This document shows positions 38,801-48,149 of a stretch of 64,000 nt of DNA, piece after piece (positions within the stretch are counted from its first letter, which is position 1; each line of letters starts with the position of its first letter). The notes beneath the pieces were generated by a model. The model saw nothing but the letters and a program-made list of their open reading frames with translations, ran no database searches and had not been told where the DNA came from. A program made the position numbers and the translations under genes. Origin of the DNA: an archaeon (GTDB lineage Archaea > Nanobdellota > Nanobdellia > Pacearchaeales > GW2011-AR1); contig JABHSE010000002.1 in NCBI GenBank assembly GCA_018697035.1, positions 1-64,000 of the forward strand. Direction: 5' to 3'.

Positions 38801-40509
38801 CCAGCGGCATCATTCGTCCAGGCACAATATCCCAATGCCGAACCAGTACATGCAGCCGCTGCCGTAGTGTTATCCACCCAAGCAGTCCCATTGCCCTGAA
38901 ACTCACAAGCCCAACACGAAGTATCACAATTCGCTTTATTCGCCTCCTGTCCACCATCATCAACATCAAAGAATCCCGTCATCTCACACCAAGAGTCCTG
39001 CTTCAAAATATCATTCTCTAAATAATACTCAGTCTGCCAAGTCCCACCAGAAGCAGTACAAGAAATTTCACTACCAATTCCTCCAAGGTCAGTTTCTCCA
39101 CCAGAACCAAACACAGCGTTAGAATTAAAAGTACAATTTTTAATAATAGTAGAAGCATTATCCCAAGTGCATGGCATCATAAATTCCTCAATCAACTGAG
39201 AGCACATTGTATAATTATTCTTAGAATTTGGATGCTCACAAAATGGTACCGGTGGCTCAGCCTTCCTACCATCACTATCAACACCTGCAGTACAATATGC
39301 CCCAATATTAACAGTTGTATTACCCCATGCACAATTTGGTAATGGACCATACTTACAGGCAGACTTTATCTGAATATCCGTACAAACTAAATTAGCACTA
39401 TTATTAGCATTAACATATAATGGATCCCCTGCCACATGCCCTTCACACCATCCGGCATTGACGCCACTACCACAAATATTATCAGATGAAGCATTATCCA
39501 CCCCATTTATACCTCCGTCGGCAGTACAATATGCGCACCCAGTAATATTTCCACAAACATTCGGCTGATTATCAGCAAACCAACAATGAGCTCCGCCTCC
39601 AAACATAAAACCACCTCCCCCAAACATACCTCCGCCATCAGTAGGCATAATACAATCCCCAGTAGAATTATACCATCCACCCTGATCAAAACAAGAATCA
39701 GTAGTATTATACGCTCCAAATCCTCCGCCTCCATAAGCATCATCACATTCCTCCTGCCCGCTATCATTAACCCAATTACAAGGCATATACAAACTATTCT
39801 TCAAAGTATTACATTGCGTTTCATTACCATCCGCAAAACTACAACTCTGCGACATACACCATCCATCACTATAACTAGAATTTTCATAATAACAAACACC
39901 ATCAAAAACTGCAGCACAAGTAGACTCGTTCCCATCATAACTCCAACAGCCAGCCTGATCACAACATCCGATATCATCCGAAGTAGCAGAAGGATTTTTA
40001 TTTTGAGCATCCGTCAAAGATTTAATATTACACCATGTATTTTCATTCGCAGCATTAGGTTGCCAAATATAATTATTAAGGCCACACGCTGCCTTATCTC
40101 CATTATATTGCCAAGCACCATCCTCCATTCCTCCCCACATCTCATCACCATCCCAATCCTGCATACATCCTCCAGGAGCACCCTGAGTCCCATTAGGATA
40201 CCACATAGTAAAATAAGGATCCCATGTACAATTCATAGCACCGTTATTTGCATCACAAGCAGTAGAGTTAGTGCCATCGTAATCCCAACAACCTATATCC
40301 ATACAACATCCAGGACTCTGGTCACACCAAGGATCTTCCGCACTAGTCTCCCAATTACAAACACCTCCGCCATTAGAAGCCGTACAAGTAGATTCTAAGG
40401 TTCCACTATACTGCCAACAATCATTAAAGTCAGCAACAACAAAATTCAAGCTAAACAGGATACTAAAAACTAACAACACGCCTAACAACAAAAACCTTAA
40501 CGACTTCAT
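35833..40509 (-). CDS. Giant Cys/Trp-rich repeat surface protein
   Basis: Signal peptide MKSLRFLLLGVLLVFSILFSLNFVVA; dozens of CWQYDGNETGCN/CTWxND/GWCD repeats; EICFDGIDNDNDQMVDCADPDC Ca-binding-like repeats. Confidence 0.85.
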   Translation of the reverse strand: MKSLRFLLLGVLLVFSILFSLNFVVADFNDCWQYSGTLESTCTASNGGGVCNWETSAEDPWCDQSPGCCMDIGCWDYDGTNSTACDANNGAMNCTWDPYFTMWYPNGTQGAPGGCMQDWDGDEMWGGMEDGAWQYNGDKAACGLNNYIWQPNAANENTWCNIKSLTDAQNKNPSATSDDIGCCDQAGCWSYDGNESTCAAVFDGVCYYENSSYSDGWCMSQSCSFADGNETQCNTLKNSLYMPCNWVNDSGQEECDDAYGGGGFGAYNTTDSCFDQGGWYNSTGDCIMPTDGGGMFGGGGFMFGGGAHCWFADNQPNVCGNITGCAYCTADGGINGVDNASSDNICGSGVNAGWCEGHVAGDPLYVNANNSANLVCTDIQIKSACKYGPLPNCAWGNTTVNIGAYCTAGVDSDGRKAEPPVPFCEHPNSKNNYTMCSQLIEEFMMPCTWDNASTIIKNCTFNSNAVFGSGGETDLGGIGSEISCTASGGTWQTEYYLENDILKQDSWCEMTGFFDVDDGGQEANKANCDTSCWACEFQGNGTAWVDNTTAAAACTGSALGYCAWTNDAAGTSAFNGLGWCDYPQEMETAGSGDCNTNCEDCDFMNDAYGACAGSVANAGVGCKWVNESENGNMTADGYCVDKSKKVCDSDCFSCYDTTDCQASSIECSWDTTSNLCSPEGYAGEICFDGIDNDNDQMVDCADPDCGFDNFCGGSAIGGDCFAETTEGGCNQTEAFSGLNCTWLNDTWNSDGWCDMPGANCWKFDNDLATCGATAGCTNESVGMMGAAEMCDLNKTKMDTANCWQYSNESTCGGGSAQCQWKNDTWCAGDGSGTDWCDNNPGAGFCDYKPFTDCMDLNVTTCGAATNCTWQEDQYSDQGGWCNVACMDWTLNESACGDVGGASSGLCEWRDMSATCQPEMFMMMGQTGADGQTGCWQYDGNETGCNVASVTCTYKNDTYSNNNKSATEPSGWCMDKGEYQQFGDSKGGDVHQLAMDSGNAFGQYGPEAELGVSDEVDIMGMGMRVGAEGLNFGAGIFNISDSIICNGRNVGAGMGMNGTISTGTLGAGNSSGKFYWYLDTDGSETGGCNAIGDASYPGYEFRISYIARNDSVTGITETKQLMRCSSGTWTATNALVSTNKQMSCGEISGVMVAVSSQDLESFSEYSKTANMRVYMASANSSDSVTSPSDYVGPGYYTPGSIDFGFIDCSNPSTKDPKCKNVQKFGFNVFEECMNGVDDNEDGLADCADPVCAFTPKCASGASFSFSANATDKVAPTVIYNEVDELSDGAFMKIDTNEPSNMSVKFYLDDSTCKILNATINDVGIETYQNYSNFKPFHALDLIDETTSLGFDLENGTVYYYKVKTCDPSSNCALSACSNFTTKTSQVDKAFIFKLDLPDGYTVDIPALNKTGYNFTETFNISGVPTTFDVGIKTNTSVTKNMNFTVHSNCDDDLSIGFYGVNVYEPVKIDMTNAFICDADTNMMGMNSSLKKWNKLIDEMHLGGASDYIQMNVPITYAAANTFNFVDDVGAGAQDVDDYVNCESGGTGITACQVPVSLGF

Positions 40510-40568
40510 CACCATCTTAATTAATATTGTTAACAATGTATACTACTTAAAACTTACGCAAAACAGCC

Positions 40569-41615
40569 TCAAACATCAATGTCCCGCAAACCATCAGTCT
40601 CAATCATAAACACCGTTTCATTATCCGGCAAATCCGGAGAATCAATCAACTTACAAACTCTCGAATCCTTTTTCCCCCGCCTCAAATACATCCGATAAGT
40701 ACAGGCATGCCCAACAATATTCCCACCAATAGCCTTAGTAGGATCCCCAAACATCTGCGCCGGATCACTCATCACTTGGTTCGTAACATAAACTGCCAAA
40801 TTATTCTGCTCAGCAATCCTCATTAAATTATGCAAATACCGATTCAACCTCTGCTGTCTATCCGCAAGCATCCCTCGCCCCGAAAATTCCGCCCTAAAAT
40901 GCGCAGTCAAAGAATCAATAATCATCAACCTAATCGGCTCGCCTTCCTTAATCAGCTCCGCAACCCTATCAAGCAACAGCATCTGATGGTCCGAATTAAA
41001 AGCCCGAGCAACCAAAATATTCTTCAATACCTTATCAGCGTTAGCACCAATCCCCTCAGCGAACTGCCTAACCCTCTCAGGCCGAAACGTTCCCTCCGTA
41101 TCAATATAAACAGCCTTACCATTCGCCCCACCCTGATCAAGCGGCAGCTGAACACCAACAGCCAAAGACAAAGCCAACTGAGTCTTCCCCGAACCAAAAG
41201 CACCGAAAGCCTCAGTAATCGCCTTAGTCTGTATACCTTTTCCCCCCAAAAGATTGTCTACATTTTTAGATCCAGTAGTAATATTAAACAACTCCTTACG
41301 CTTCTCCTCGTGCTCCAAACCCGAAACAAATCCCATATCCATCATCTTCCTCGAAGCCTGAATCGCCTTCCTCGCAACCGACTCACTCATCCCCGCCATA
41401 TCACTCAAAGCAGACGGAGTCAAAACAGCAAGCCCCATCAACTCATAAATCCCGGCAGCCTCTAATTTCGCAACAGCACCAGGACCAACACCAGGCAAAT
41501 CAATCAACTGCGGCCCCTTATCTTCTTTAACAACCTTTTTTTTCACCGGCTTCACAACCTCAACATCCCCAGAAACAGCCTCTTTAACTTCATCAATATC
41601 CTTCTTAGCAACCAT
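40569..41615 (-). CDS. radA: DNA repair and recombination protein RadA
   Basis: LPGVGPGAVAKLEAAGIYE, AFGAFGSGKTQLALSLAVGVQLP, VYIDTEGTFRPERVRQFA. Confidence 0.96.
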   Translation of the reverse strand: MVAKKDIDEVKEAVSGDVEVVKPVKKKVVKEDKGPQLIDLPGVGPGAVAKLEAAGIYELMGLAVLTPSALSDMAGMSESVARKAIQASRKMMDMGFVSGLEHEEKRKELFNITTGSKNVDNLLGGKGIQTKAITEAFGAFGSGKTQLALSLAVGVQLPLDQGGANGKAVYIDTEGTFRPERVRQFAEGIGANADKVLKNILVARAFNSDHQMLLLDRVAELIKEGEPIRLMIIDSLTAHFRAEFSGRGMLADRQQRLNRYLHNLMRIAEQNNLAVYVTNQVMSDPAQMFGDPTKAIGGNIVGHACTYRMYLRRGKKDSRVCKLIDSPDLPDNETVFMIETDGLRDIDV

Positions 41616-41656
41616 AATAGGCAAAATCCATTTCACTTTATAAGGATTTATATCAT

Positions 41657-42115
41657 TCAAAAGAGACTATTGAAAACCAACCAAACATCTAGCAACAATA
41701 CCAACACAAACAAAACATCCTCAACCCAACTCCCACTCCTAATAAATCCCCGAACCCTAAACCCAAAAGGCCAAAAAACTTTCAACCCCATACAAGTAAA
41801 GCAATCCAAAACTAAATGAGAAACATATCCAATAAAAAATCCGAAACCAGCCCAAAGATTAAACAACCCAACAACCGACGACAAAACCAAACACCCAACC
41901 AAACTATGCAAAAACCCTCGATGCCTCAAAAACCAAGCCACAAACCAAAGCCTCTTCCCAACCTTACTCTTCAAGGAATCAACATCAACAAAAACACTCC
42001 CAAGCAAAACAAAACCCAAAACGAATCCGGGCATCTCAACAAACCTATCCAAAATAAACCACACTAAGACACCAAACAAAACATGAGTCCGAAACAACAT
42101 CAAATAATAACCCAA
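41657..42115 (-). CDS. YdjM/DUF457-like membrane-bound metal-dependent hydrolase
   Basis: RTHVLFGVLVWF...GSVFVDVDSLKSK...FLRHRGFLHSLVG...YVSHLVLDCFT. Confidence 0.8.
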   Translation of the reverse strand: MGYYLMLFRTHVLFGVLVWFILDRFVEMPGFVLGFVLLGSVFVDVDSLKSKVGKRLWFVAWFLRHRGFLHSLVGCLVLSSVVGLFNLWAGFGFFIGYVSHLVLDCFTCMGLKVFWPFGFRVRGFIRSGSWVEDVLFVLVLLLDVWLVFNSLF

Positions 42116-42150
42116 TCTAAAATTATAAACCTAACCAACCAATTGGAAGT

Positions 42151-42233
42151 CTCAATAGATTAAGACGAGACGCAGGGTTGCGAAGTGTGCAGACGCACAT
42201 GAGTGTTCCTGCAACGAAGTATTAAGCATTGAG
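42151..42233. repeat. Stop-codon-embracing structured element, copy A
   Basis: ctcaat...gcaggGTTGCGAAGTGTGCagacGCACATGAGTGTTcctgcaacgaag...attgag. Confidence 0.8.
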
Positions 42234-43184
42234 AGTTTCAATTAAAGCCTCAACATCTACTTTTTCGACGCTATTCGCCACAATCTCCAAATTATTAAAC
42301 AGCTGATTCCTATTAACTCGTCCACTCAAATAAATTTCAGTCCCAAGCAAATCATCTCGAAATGCGGCAGCCTTCACCTCATCACTCAAATCTTCCTCAG
42401 GAATCAACAACTTAATCTGGTCCGAAAACATAACAACCCTTATACTCTCGACTCCATCATCCAAAACAAAATTCAAAATCGCTCGGTCTTTCTTCTCGAC
42501 AACTCCATGCTCCGCACATTTGAAAACGCCATCATCTCCCAACATACCCTTCTTATTACAAGTCGGACAAACCGAATAAAACCTGGGCTGAAAAACCTGT
42601 ACAACAATACCCCTCGCCTTCACACTCATCCCTTGCCGAACCTCATCTAAACCAACTTCACTCGCAGCCGGCGCATTCTTAACCTCCGCCATTTCAACCG
42701 AACTCTTCTTCAATTCTCCAAAACTAGACAAATGAATCTCCGAATCTCTCGTCGACCCATTCTTAATCTCAACAACATCCCCAACCTTAATCAACTCATC
42801 CTCGATCATCGCAATATGATTCGTATCCCACAAAACAACACGTGTACTTCCACTATCGTCCGCCAAAATAAAATTCGCAACCTTCCCCTTCCGATCATTC
42901 TTCTCAAACTCACGAACAGGAAAAATATTCATAATCTTCCCCACAACATTAACCTTCCGAAGACCTCCAATCAACTCCGCAACCTTCAAATCTTCATCTT
43001 CAAAACTAATTCCAAGTTCAGCCGAAATAATCTGCGCAGCTCCCTCTTTAGAAATCAACCCCGACAACTTCGCCTTCTTCGCCTCAATCTTCCTCTCAAC
43101 CTCAGCCCGCTCCAAACCAGAAGCCTTTGCAATCCGATCAACCAACAACTCATAATTCTTCATACCCAAAAAAACCAACTTCAC
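42222..43184 (-). CDS. Replication factor A / OB-fold ssDNA-binding protein
   Basis: GLRKVNVVGKIMNIFPVREFEKNDRKGKVANFILADDSGSTRVVLWD; Zn finger CPTCNKKGMLGDDGVFKCAEHG. Confidence 0.88.
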   Translation of the reverse strand: MKLVFLGMKNYELLVDRIAKASGLERAEVERKIEAKKAKLSGLISKEGAAQIISAELGISFEDEDLKVAELIGGLRKVNVVGKIMNIFPVREFEKNDRKGKVANFILADDSGSTRVVLWDTNHIAMIEDELIKVGDVVEIKNGSTRDSEIHLSSFGELKKSSVEMAEVKNAPAASEVGLDEVRQGMSVKARGIVVQVFQPRFYSVCPTCNKKGMLGDDGVFKCAEHGVVEKKDRAILNFVLDDGVESIRVVMFSDQIKLLIPEEDLSDEVKAAAFRDDLLGTEIYLSGRVNRNQLFNNLEIVANSVEKVDVEALIETLNA

Positions 43185-43227
43185 TATTTAAGTATTATTG
43201 AGATACACTACATCCATGATTTGATAA

Positions 43228-43668
43228 TTAATCAAAATCATCTATCAAACTTGTAAGAAGACTATCAGCCCTCTCGATATCTTCATTGGTAGTTAGGCGA
43301 TCTATGATACCAGAATCGTCATAATATACCATAAACTTTTCAAAGAGTTCCTTGGATTTTGCACTAGCATAACCATCAAGAATAACACACTCGGTATCTG
43401 CTATCACCCCCTGAAACCAATTATTCCTCACCTTATGTCTCCCAGTATCAGTATTACTATGTAAAATCACTACAGGAATTTCGTTACTACATTCATCTCT
43501 AAGAAATTTCAGATGCCCTAAATATTCTGTACCGTCCATATCTTCAGAAATTCCATTCAATTTATAAAACTTCTCAAAACCCAAAATTTCCACAGGAAAG
43601 CGTGGCGTCGAAGATGCTACGATTTCCTGTGGAATATTATTACACCGGTACATCAGATTGCAACACAA
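43228..43668 (-). CDS. Hypothetical protein; 5' part overlaps hairpin H3
   Basis: ORF; PVVILHSNTDTGRHKVRNNWFQGVIADTECVILDGYAS. Confidence 0.45.
   Translation of the reverse strand: MCCNLMYRCNNIPQEIVASSTPRFPVEILGFEKFYKLNGISEDMDGTEYLGHLKFLRDECSNEIPVVILHSNTDTGRHKVRNNWFQGVIADTECVILDGYASAKSKELFEKFMVYYDDSGIIDRLTTNEDIERADSLLTSLIDDFD
43589..43633. repeat. TCCA hairpin repeat, copy H3
   Basis: tccacaggaaagcgtggcgtcgaagatgctacgatttcctgtgga. Confidence 0.85.
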
Positions 43669-43768
43669 AACTTACGCTCCACCAGGAGTGCCTACTGGGT
43701 GAACCAACATAGATTAATTATAAAACTTAATCAGTAAGTTTTATAAACCAAAATCAAGACATCTAAAT

Positions 43769-43915
43769 ATGAAATGCTCAAGCTGCGACAAAGAAACGAC
43801 AAAAATCGTAAAATTCCCATGCCCAAAATGCAATAACGAAATCCTAAGATGCGACAAATGCAGAACCCTATCAATCGAATATAAATGTCCAAAGTGTCAA
43901 CACCAAGGACCTTAG
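43769..43915 (+). CDS. Small zinc-ribbon protein
   Basis: MKCSSCDKETTKIVKFPCPKCNNEILRCDKCRTLSIEYKCPKCQHQGP*; directly upstream of aEF1-beta. Confidence 0.8.
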   Translation: MKCSSCDKETTKIVKFPCPKCNNEILRCDKCRTLSIEYKCPKCQHQGP

Positions 43916-43924
43916 ATATAACAA

Positions 43925-44200
43925 ATGGCAACAGCAGGAATACAATTTAAAATAATGCCCGAAGGCGTAGAAACAGACTTAGAGCAACTCAAAACAACAA
44001 TAAAGAAAACAATAGAATCTTTCGAATCAGGAGTCTTCAATGAAGCAAAAGAGGAACCAATAGCATTCGGACTAAAGGCACTAATCATAACAATCGCACT
44101 TTCCGAAGACGAAGAATCCGATGCAGTAGAAACCGCCCTCTCAAAAATCCCAGAAATATCCTCTGTAGAACTTATCGACTATCGAAGAGTAGTGGGATAA
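43925..44200 (+). CDS. Elongation factor 1-beta
   Basis: FKIMPEGVETDLEQLKTTIKK...IAFGLKALIITIALSEDE...VELIDYRRVVG. Confidence 0.9.
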   Translation: MATAGIQFKIMPEGVETDLEQLKTTIKKTIESFESGVFNEAKEEPIAFGLKALIITIALSEDEESDAVETALSKIPEISSVELIDYRRVVG

Positions 44201-44264
44201 ACATTACAAAATATCATCTAATTAACGAAACATTTTTAAACTACTAAGGAGTAACAGATATATT

Positions 44265-44444
44265 ATGGAAGATAAATATAAAAAAAGTCCAGAAGCACAA
44301 TCGCACTGTGACAAAATAAAGAAAAAACTAGAAACACCAAAACCAGATTACGTCGGGATATTGGTAAATGAAATAGAGAATGCTTATGACCAAAAAATTA
44401 TAGCATATATAAAAGACAAAAATTTATCCGACTTAGAAAAATAA
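44265..44444 (+). CDS. Hypothetical 59-aa protein
   Basis: MEDKYKKSPEAQSHCDKIKKKLETPKPDYVGILVNEIENAYDQKIIAYIKDKNLSDLEK*. Confidence 0.45.
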   Translation: MEDKYKKSPEAQSHCDKIKKKLETPKPDYVGILVNEIENAYDQKIIAYIKDKNLSDLEK

Positions 44445-44495
44445 TTACTCAGGACTCTTCAAAAAACTTATAACCTCTCTTAACTTATATCTAAC

Positions 44496-45086
44496 ATGCC
44501 AATCACAACAGAAGAAGCCTCCAAAATAAAAGAACAACTTCTAACCCAACTAGACAACTTCCCAGAGGAGAAACGTTCTCAGATTACCGAACAGATCAAC
44601 TCAATGACAGGCGAACAAGTCGAAGCCTTCGTTAAACAAAACAACCTAACTCACCTAGGCGGACAATGCATCTTCTGCTCAATCGTAGCAAACAAAACCC
44701 CATCCTACAAAATCGCCGAAGACAAGAACTACATCGCAATCCTAGAACTTAATCCTCTAAGCAAAGGCCATTCCCTAATTATACCAAAAGAACATCTCGA
44801 AAAAGTCCCAGAATCAGCAGATGCCCTAACACAAGAAATCGCAAGAAAACTAAAAAACAAATTCAATCCTGAGGATGTCAAAATCAACGAACTAAAAATC
44901 ATGGACCACGCTCTCTTAGAAGTCGTCCCAATATATGGAAACGAAACAGAGAGACATCAGGCATCAGAAGAAGAATTAAAATCACTTCAGGAAGAAATAT
45001 TAAAAGCTCAAGAAATAAAAATGCCCGAAAAACCACAAGAAGTCAAAACAGAAGAAATCCCAATTCTACCCCCAAGAATTCCCTAA
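44496..45086 (+). CDS. HIT-like protein, catalytic motif apparently degenerate
   Basis: CIFCSIVANKTPSYKIAEDKNYIAILELNPLSKGHSLIIPKEH; HxHxH replaced by DHALLEVVP. Confidence 0.75.
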   Translation: MPITTEEASKIKEQLLTQLDNFPEEKRSQITEQINSMTGEQVEAFVKQNNLTHLGGQCIFCSIVANKTPSYKIAEDKNYIAILELNPLSKGHSLIIPKEHLEKVPESADALTQEIARKLKNKFNPEDVKINELKIMDHALLEVVPIYGNETERHQASEEELKSLQEEILKAQEIKMPEKPQEVKTEEIPILPPRIP

Positions 45087-45470
45087 TTAATTTTTCGACT
45101 TAGCCAAAAAACTCTCGTTCATCAAATATCCCAACGTAACACCTACAGCGTCCCATGCCAACTCATCTACCTGAAAACTACCTCGACTCATACACTGACT
45201 AGCCTCATAATAGGCCGAAGCACCAAGGTACAAGCCAAACTTATTAACGGTCAAATACTCATATTTTTCTGCAATATAATCCATTCCCTTTCCTAATAAA
45301 AAAGGCATAGCAATCCCCGCCAACAAATGATCCAAACTACCCTGAAGACTAGCAATTACAGGAATCTGTTCCCTTATCCCATCGACAAAAGAACTATGGT
45401 TAGCCAAAACAGCAAGTCCAGCACCGCCAATAACAACTCGCTCCTTATCTACATTCTCCATATTAAACAA
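45087..45470 (-). CDS. Hypothetical protein
   Basis: ORF 127 aa. Confidence 0.5.
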   Translation of the reverse strand: MFNMENVDKERVVIGGAGLAVLANHSSFVDGIREQIPVIASLQGSLDHLLAGIAMPFLLGKGMDYIAEKYEYLTVNKFGLYLGASAYYEASQCMSRGSFQVDELAWDAVGVTLGYLMNESFLAKSKN

Positions 45471-45491
45471 GAAAAAAACCTACTTATAAAA

Positions 45492-46310
45492 TCATGCAAT
45501 AACCAAAATACCTACAAACCAATCCCTCAAGAGAGCATACCCCATAAACGCAATCAAAAACGCCGGAACAAACGGCAAACCTTCCTTAATCAAAACCTTC
45601 CTCCGCCCCTTCAACAACTCAATATCTTCCAAACTCAAACCATCCCAATCCGCCTCGACAACTCGCCCACCAACCCGAACATCATCAACCAACCAATCCC
45701 CTTCCCGCAACTCGCTCCCAGAAACCTCTCGAATCATCGAAACATTCTCCAACCCCTTAGCAAAAACATAAAGCAAAGGAAAAATAAAAACCAACAACCC
45801 AACTAAAAAGAACAAAAAATCAACAAATCCGAACAACATCAAAACAATACCAACACCAACAATCCACAACTTATCTTGCACCAACTTCTTCATCTCCAGA
45901 TTAACCTTCTCACGATTTTGAAACCACAGGACTCCGGAATAAACCAATCCATAAACAGAACCACTAATCATCAAAAACAAAAGAAACACTCCAATATTAA
46001 TCATCGAACCCAGAAAAGTAGAAGCAAGAAAAAAGGCAGTCATAGCAAATAACAACTTAGCATCTCCCCCAGCAAAAACCCTACCATAATAAAACAAATT
46101 CATAATCAGAAACATCACGGCCAACAAAAACCCAACATGAAAAACAACATTAGAATTCCCAGATAAAATTGCACCATAGAAAACAAAAATCAAACTAGAA
46201 ACAAGTAAAAACAAATTCAACCAATTGTCAACCTCCCTCCTCTTCAGGTCCTGCATACTAGCAACAAGAATTCCAACAAAAAACAACCAAAACAAAAACC
46301 CAAATTCCAT
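45492..46310 (-). CDS. A24 prepilin/preflagellin peptidase
   Basis: VASMQDLKRREVDNWLNLFLL and VFAGGDAKLLFAMTAFF (GxGD-type), multi-TM. Confidence 0.88.
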   Translation of the reverse strand: MEFGFLFWLFFVGILVASMQDLKRREVDNWLNLFLLVSSLIFVFYGAILSGNSNVVFHVGFLLAVMFLIMNLFYYGRVFAGGDAKLLFAMTAFFLASTFLGSMINIGVFLLFLMISGSVYGLVYSGVLWFQNREKVNLEMKKLVQDKLWIVGVGIVLMLFGFVDFLFFLVGLLVFIFPLLYVFAKGLENVSMIREVSGSELREGDWLVDDVRVGGRVVEADWDGLSLEDIELLKGRRKVLIKEGLPFVPAFLIAFMGYALLRDWFVGILVIA

Positions 46311-46311
46311 T

Positions 46312-46503
46312 CTATCTAAAATTCCTCCCGATTAAATTCACAATCAAAATAAACACCGACAAAACTAATCCAATAAGAGCTATAACCATATCCGAAGCAC
46401 TAAAACATGAAGTACTAATAGTATTTAAAAAAATATAAATAAAAATTAAATAATTCACAAAGTTCCCAAGAAAATCCAAAACACCAAATTGCATATTAAA
46501 CAA
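46312..46503 (-). CDS. Small membrane protein
   Basis: ORF 63 aa, hydrophobic. Confidence 0.45.
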   Translation of the reverse strand: MFNMQFGVLDFLGNFVNYLIFIYIFLNTISTSCFSASDMVIALIGLVLSVFILIVNLIGRNFR

Positions 46504-46597
46504 GTGTCCTAATTATTCCGTATCCCAAAACAACAATAGCCACAATACCAGCAAGGACAGCCAAATAATTCAACCACTTCAAAACCTCTTTACTCAT
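46496..46597 (-). CDS. 33-aa single-TM protein
   Basis: MSKEVLKWLNYLAVLAGIVAIVVLGYGIIRTLV*. Confidence 0.45.
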   Translation of the reverse strand: MSKEVLKWLNYLAVLAGIVAIVVLGYGIIRTLV

Positions 46598-46621
46598 AAT
46601 GTAAACACAACTCTATTTTAT

Positions 46622-46822
46622 TTAAAACTTCCTCTTCTTCCCTTTTCCGTAACCTTTCTTCTTCTTGACAACGACCTTCCCCATTTTATCCACCTTACTC
46701 TCGCTCTCCTCATTAACCTCAGATGACCGGAACTTCCCACCCCGCTTATACCCCCGAACCAATCGCTTCTTCTTTAAATCCCCCTTCGTCCTTCGCCTAT
46801 CAATCCCTCCGAAATCCATCAA
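46622..46822 (-). CDS. Small basic protein
   Basis: Lys/Arg-rich 66 aa within minus-strand pilus cluster. Confidence 0.45.
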   Translation of the reverse strand: MMDFGGIDRRRTKGDLKKKRLVRGYKRGGKFRSSEVNEESESKVDKMGKVVVKKKKGYGKGKKRKF

Positions 46823-47355
46823 ATCCTCTCCACCGTAAATTTACTCCCCACCTTCTTAATCAAATACTCAGCAGAAAAATTAAAGGCAAAGTCAATCGGA
46901 AAATTCACCTCGGTCAAATCCAAAGCTCTCAACTCAAAACTCTTCCCAACCTCATTTCTCTTCAAAATAATATCTCCAGAATCCTCTTGAACAGTATACA
47001 AAATATTATCCAAAAAAGAAACCTCATCAAATTCTCCCCTCTTCATTTCCTTTCCATCTCTAGTCAAATTGGAAAAAATAAAATCCTTCATCTTATCATT
47101 AAAGCCCGAAACAAGTGCCGCCTTAAACGCAAGCTCATCAATCCCACTACTCTCCACACTCTTCAATACAAGCTCCTTCTCCCTCATCTCAAAAATATCC
47201 AAATTATCCCGAACATCCAAAACAACCAAAGGAGAAACCAAAGAACTCTGAACCCTTTCTTGTTGAACCGAATAAACCATAATAGAAAGACCGCACATCA
47301 ACAAAGTTATCAAAACCAAAATCGCCGAAAAAAGCTGCCCACGTTTATTTCTCAT
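46819..47355 (-). CDS. Type IV pilin-like protein
   Basis: MRNKRGQLFSAILVLITLLMCGLSIMVYS class III signal. Confidence 0.7.
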   Translation of the reverse strand: MRNKRGQLFSAILVLITLLMCGLSIMVYSVQQERVQSSLVSPLVVLDVRDNLDIFEMREKELVLKSVESSGIDELAFKAALVSGFNDKMKDFIFSNLTRDGKEMKRGEFDEVSFLDNILYTVQEDSGDIILKRNEVGKSFELRALDLTEVNFPIDFAFNFSAEYLIKKVGSKFTVERI

Positions 47356-47650
47356 ACTTCACCATCCTTAACGAATCCTCAACACCCAAATCACTAGCAA
47401 CCAAAAACTTAACCTCACTAAGATTAACATACCGACCCGAATAACTAAACACATTATCAATCTCCGCCATACTCTCATTATAAATCGCAACATCCGAACT
47501 AACCTTATTCAACTTCTTAACAACCCCAGCGCCAACAACAAAAACAATCAAAATCAATGCAATCAAAATCGTAGCGCCGAAAAAAGCAATAAAACTAGAA
47601 AGAAGCCCTCTCTTCCCAAACCCTCGCCTCTCAATCTTACTCATCTGCAT
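47345..47650 (-). CDS. Type IV pilin-like protein
   Basis: RRGFGKRGLLSSFIAFFGATILIALILIVFVVG. Confidence 0.7.
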   Translation of the reverse strand: MQMSKIERRGFGKRGLLSSFIAFFGATILIALILIVFVVGAGVVKKLNKVSSDVAIYNESMAEIDNVFSYSGRYVNLSEVKFLVASDLGVEDSLRMVKYEK

Positions 47651-48149
47651 AATTCACCAACACCTCCAATTTCATCTTACCATCAAACCTCCCACTACTA
47701 TCCAAAACCACAACAGAATAATTCGCCTTATAATATCCAGGCTCATATTCTCCAAGACCTTCGGTTCCAGCCAAAGCATTCCCGGTCGCAACAACCTTCC
47801 CATATAAATCCTTCAACCACAGAGACCCACTATCTCCTTCGCTAAAACTCGCAATCTCCCTCCCCCTCACATCGACAACATCCACACCAACATAAGCTCT
47901 ATCAATATCAACAATCCCGCAACCCTGAATCATATTATCAACATCCCTTCTCAAATCCAAAACCCCATCTCCAGCCAAACAATCAACAACACCACGAGCC
48001 AAAATATGCGCCTCGGCATCTCGAACATCAATATAATAACCATACACAAACGACCCAGCTCCAAAAACAATAAACGCGATAACCGTCACCATAAACAAAC
48101 GATACATCATATTAATTCCCTCCGCCATCATTCCCCTCTTTTCCATCAC
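47637..48149 (-). CDS. Type IV pilin-like protein
   Basis: MMEKRGMMAEGINMMYRLFMVTVIAFIVFGAGSFVYGY. Confidence 0.7.
   Translation of the reverse strand: MMEKRGMMAEGINMMYRLFMVTVIAFIVFGAGSFVYGYYIDVRDAEAHILARGVVDCLAGDGVLDLRRDVDNMIQGCGIVDIDRAYVGVDVVDVRGREIASFSEGDSGSLWLKDLYGKVVATGNALAGTEGLGEYEPGYYKANYSVVVLDSSGRFDGKMKLEVLVNYADE

Noticed and set aside
42151-42233. CRISPR or tandem repeat array
   Set aside because: The three stop-codon elements are far apart; no regularly spaced direct repeats or cas-like genes were seen anywhere in the window.
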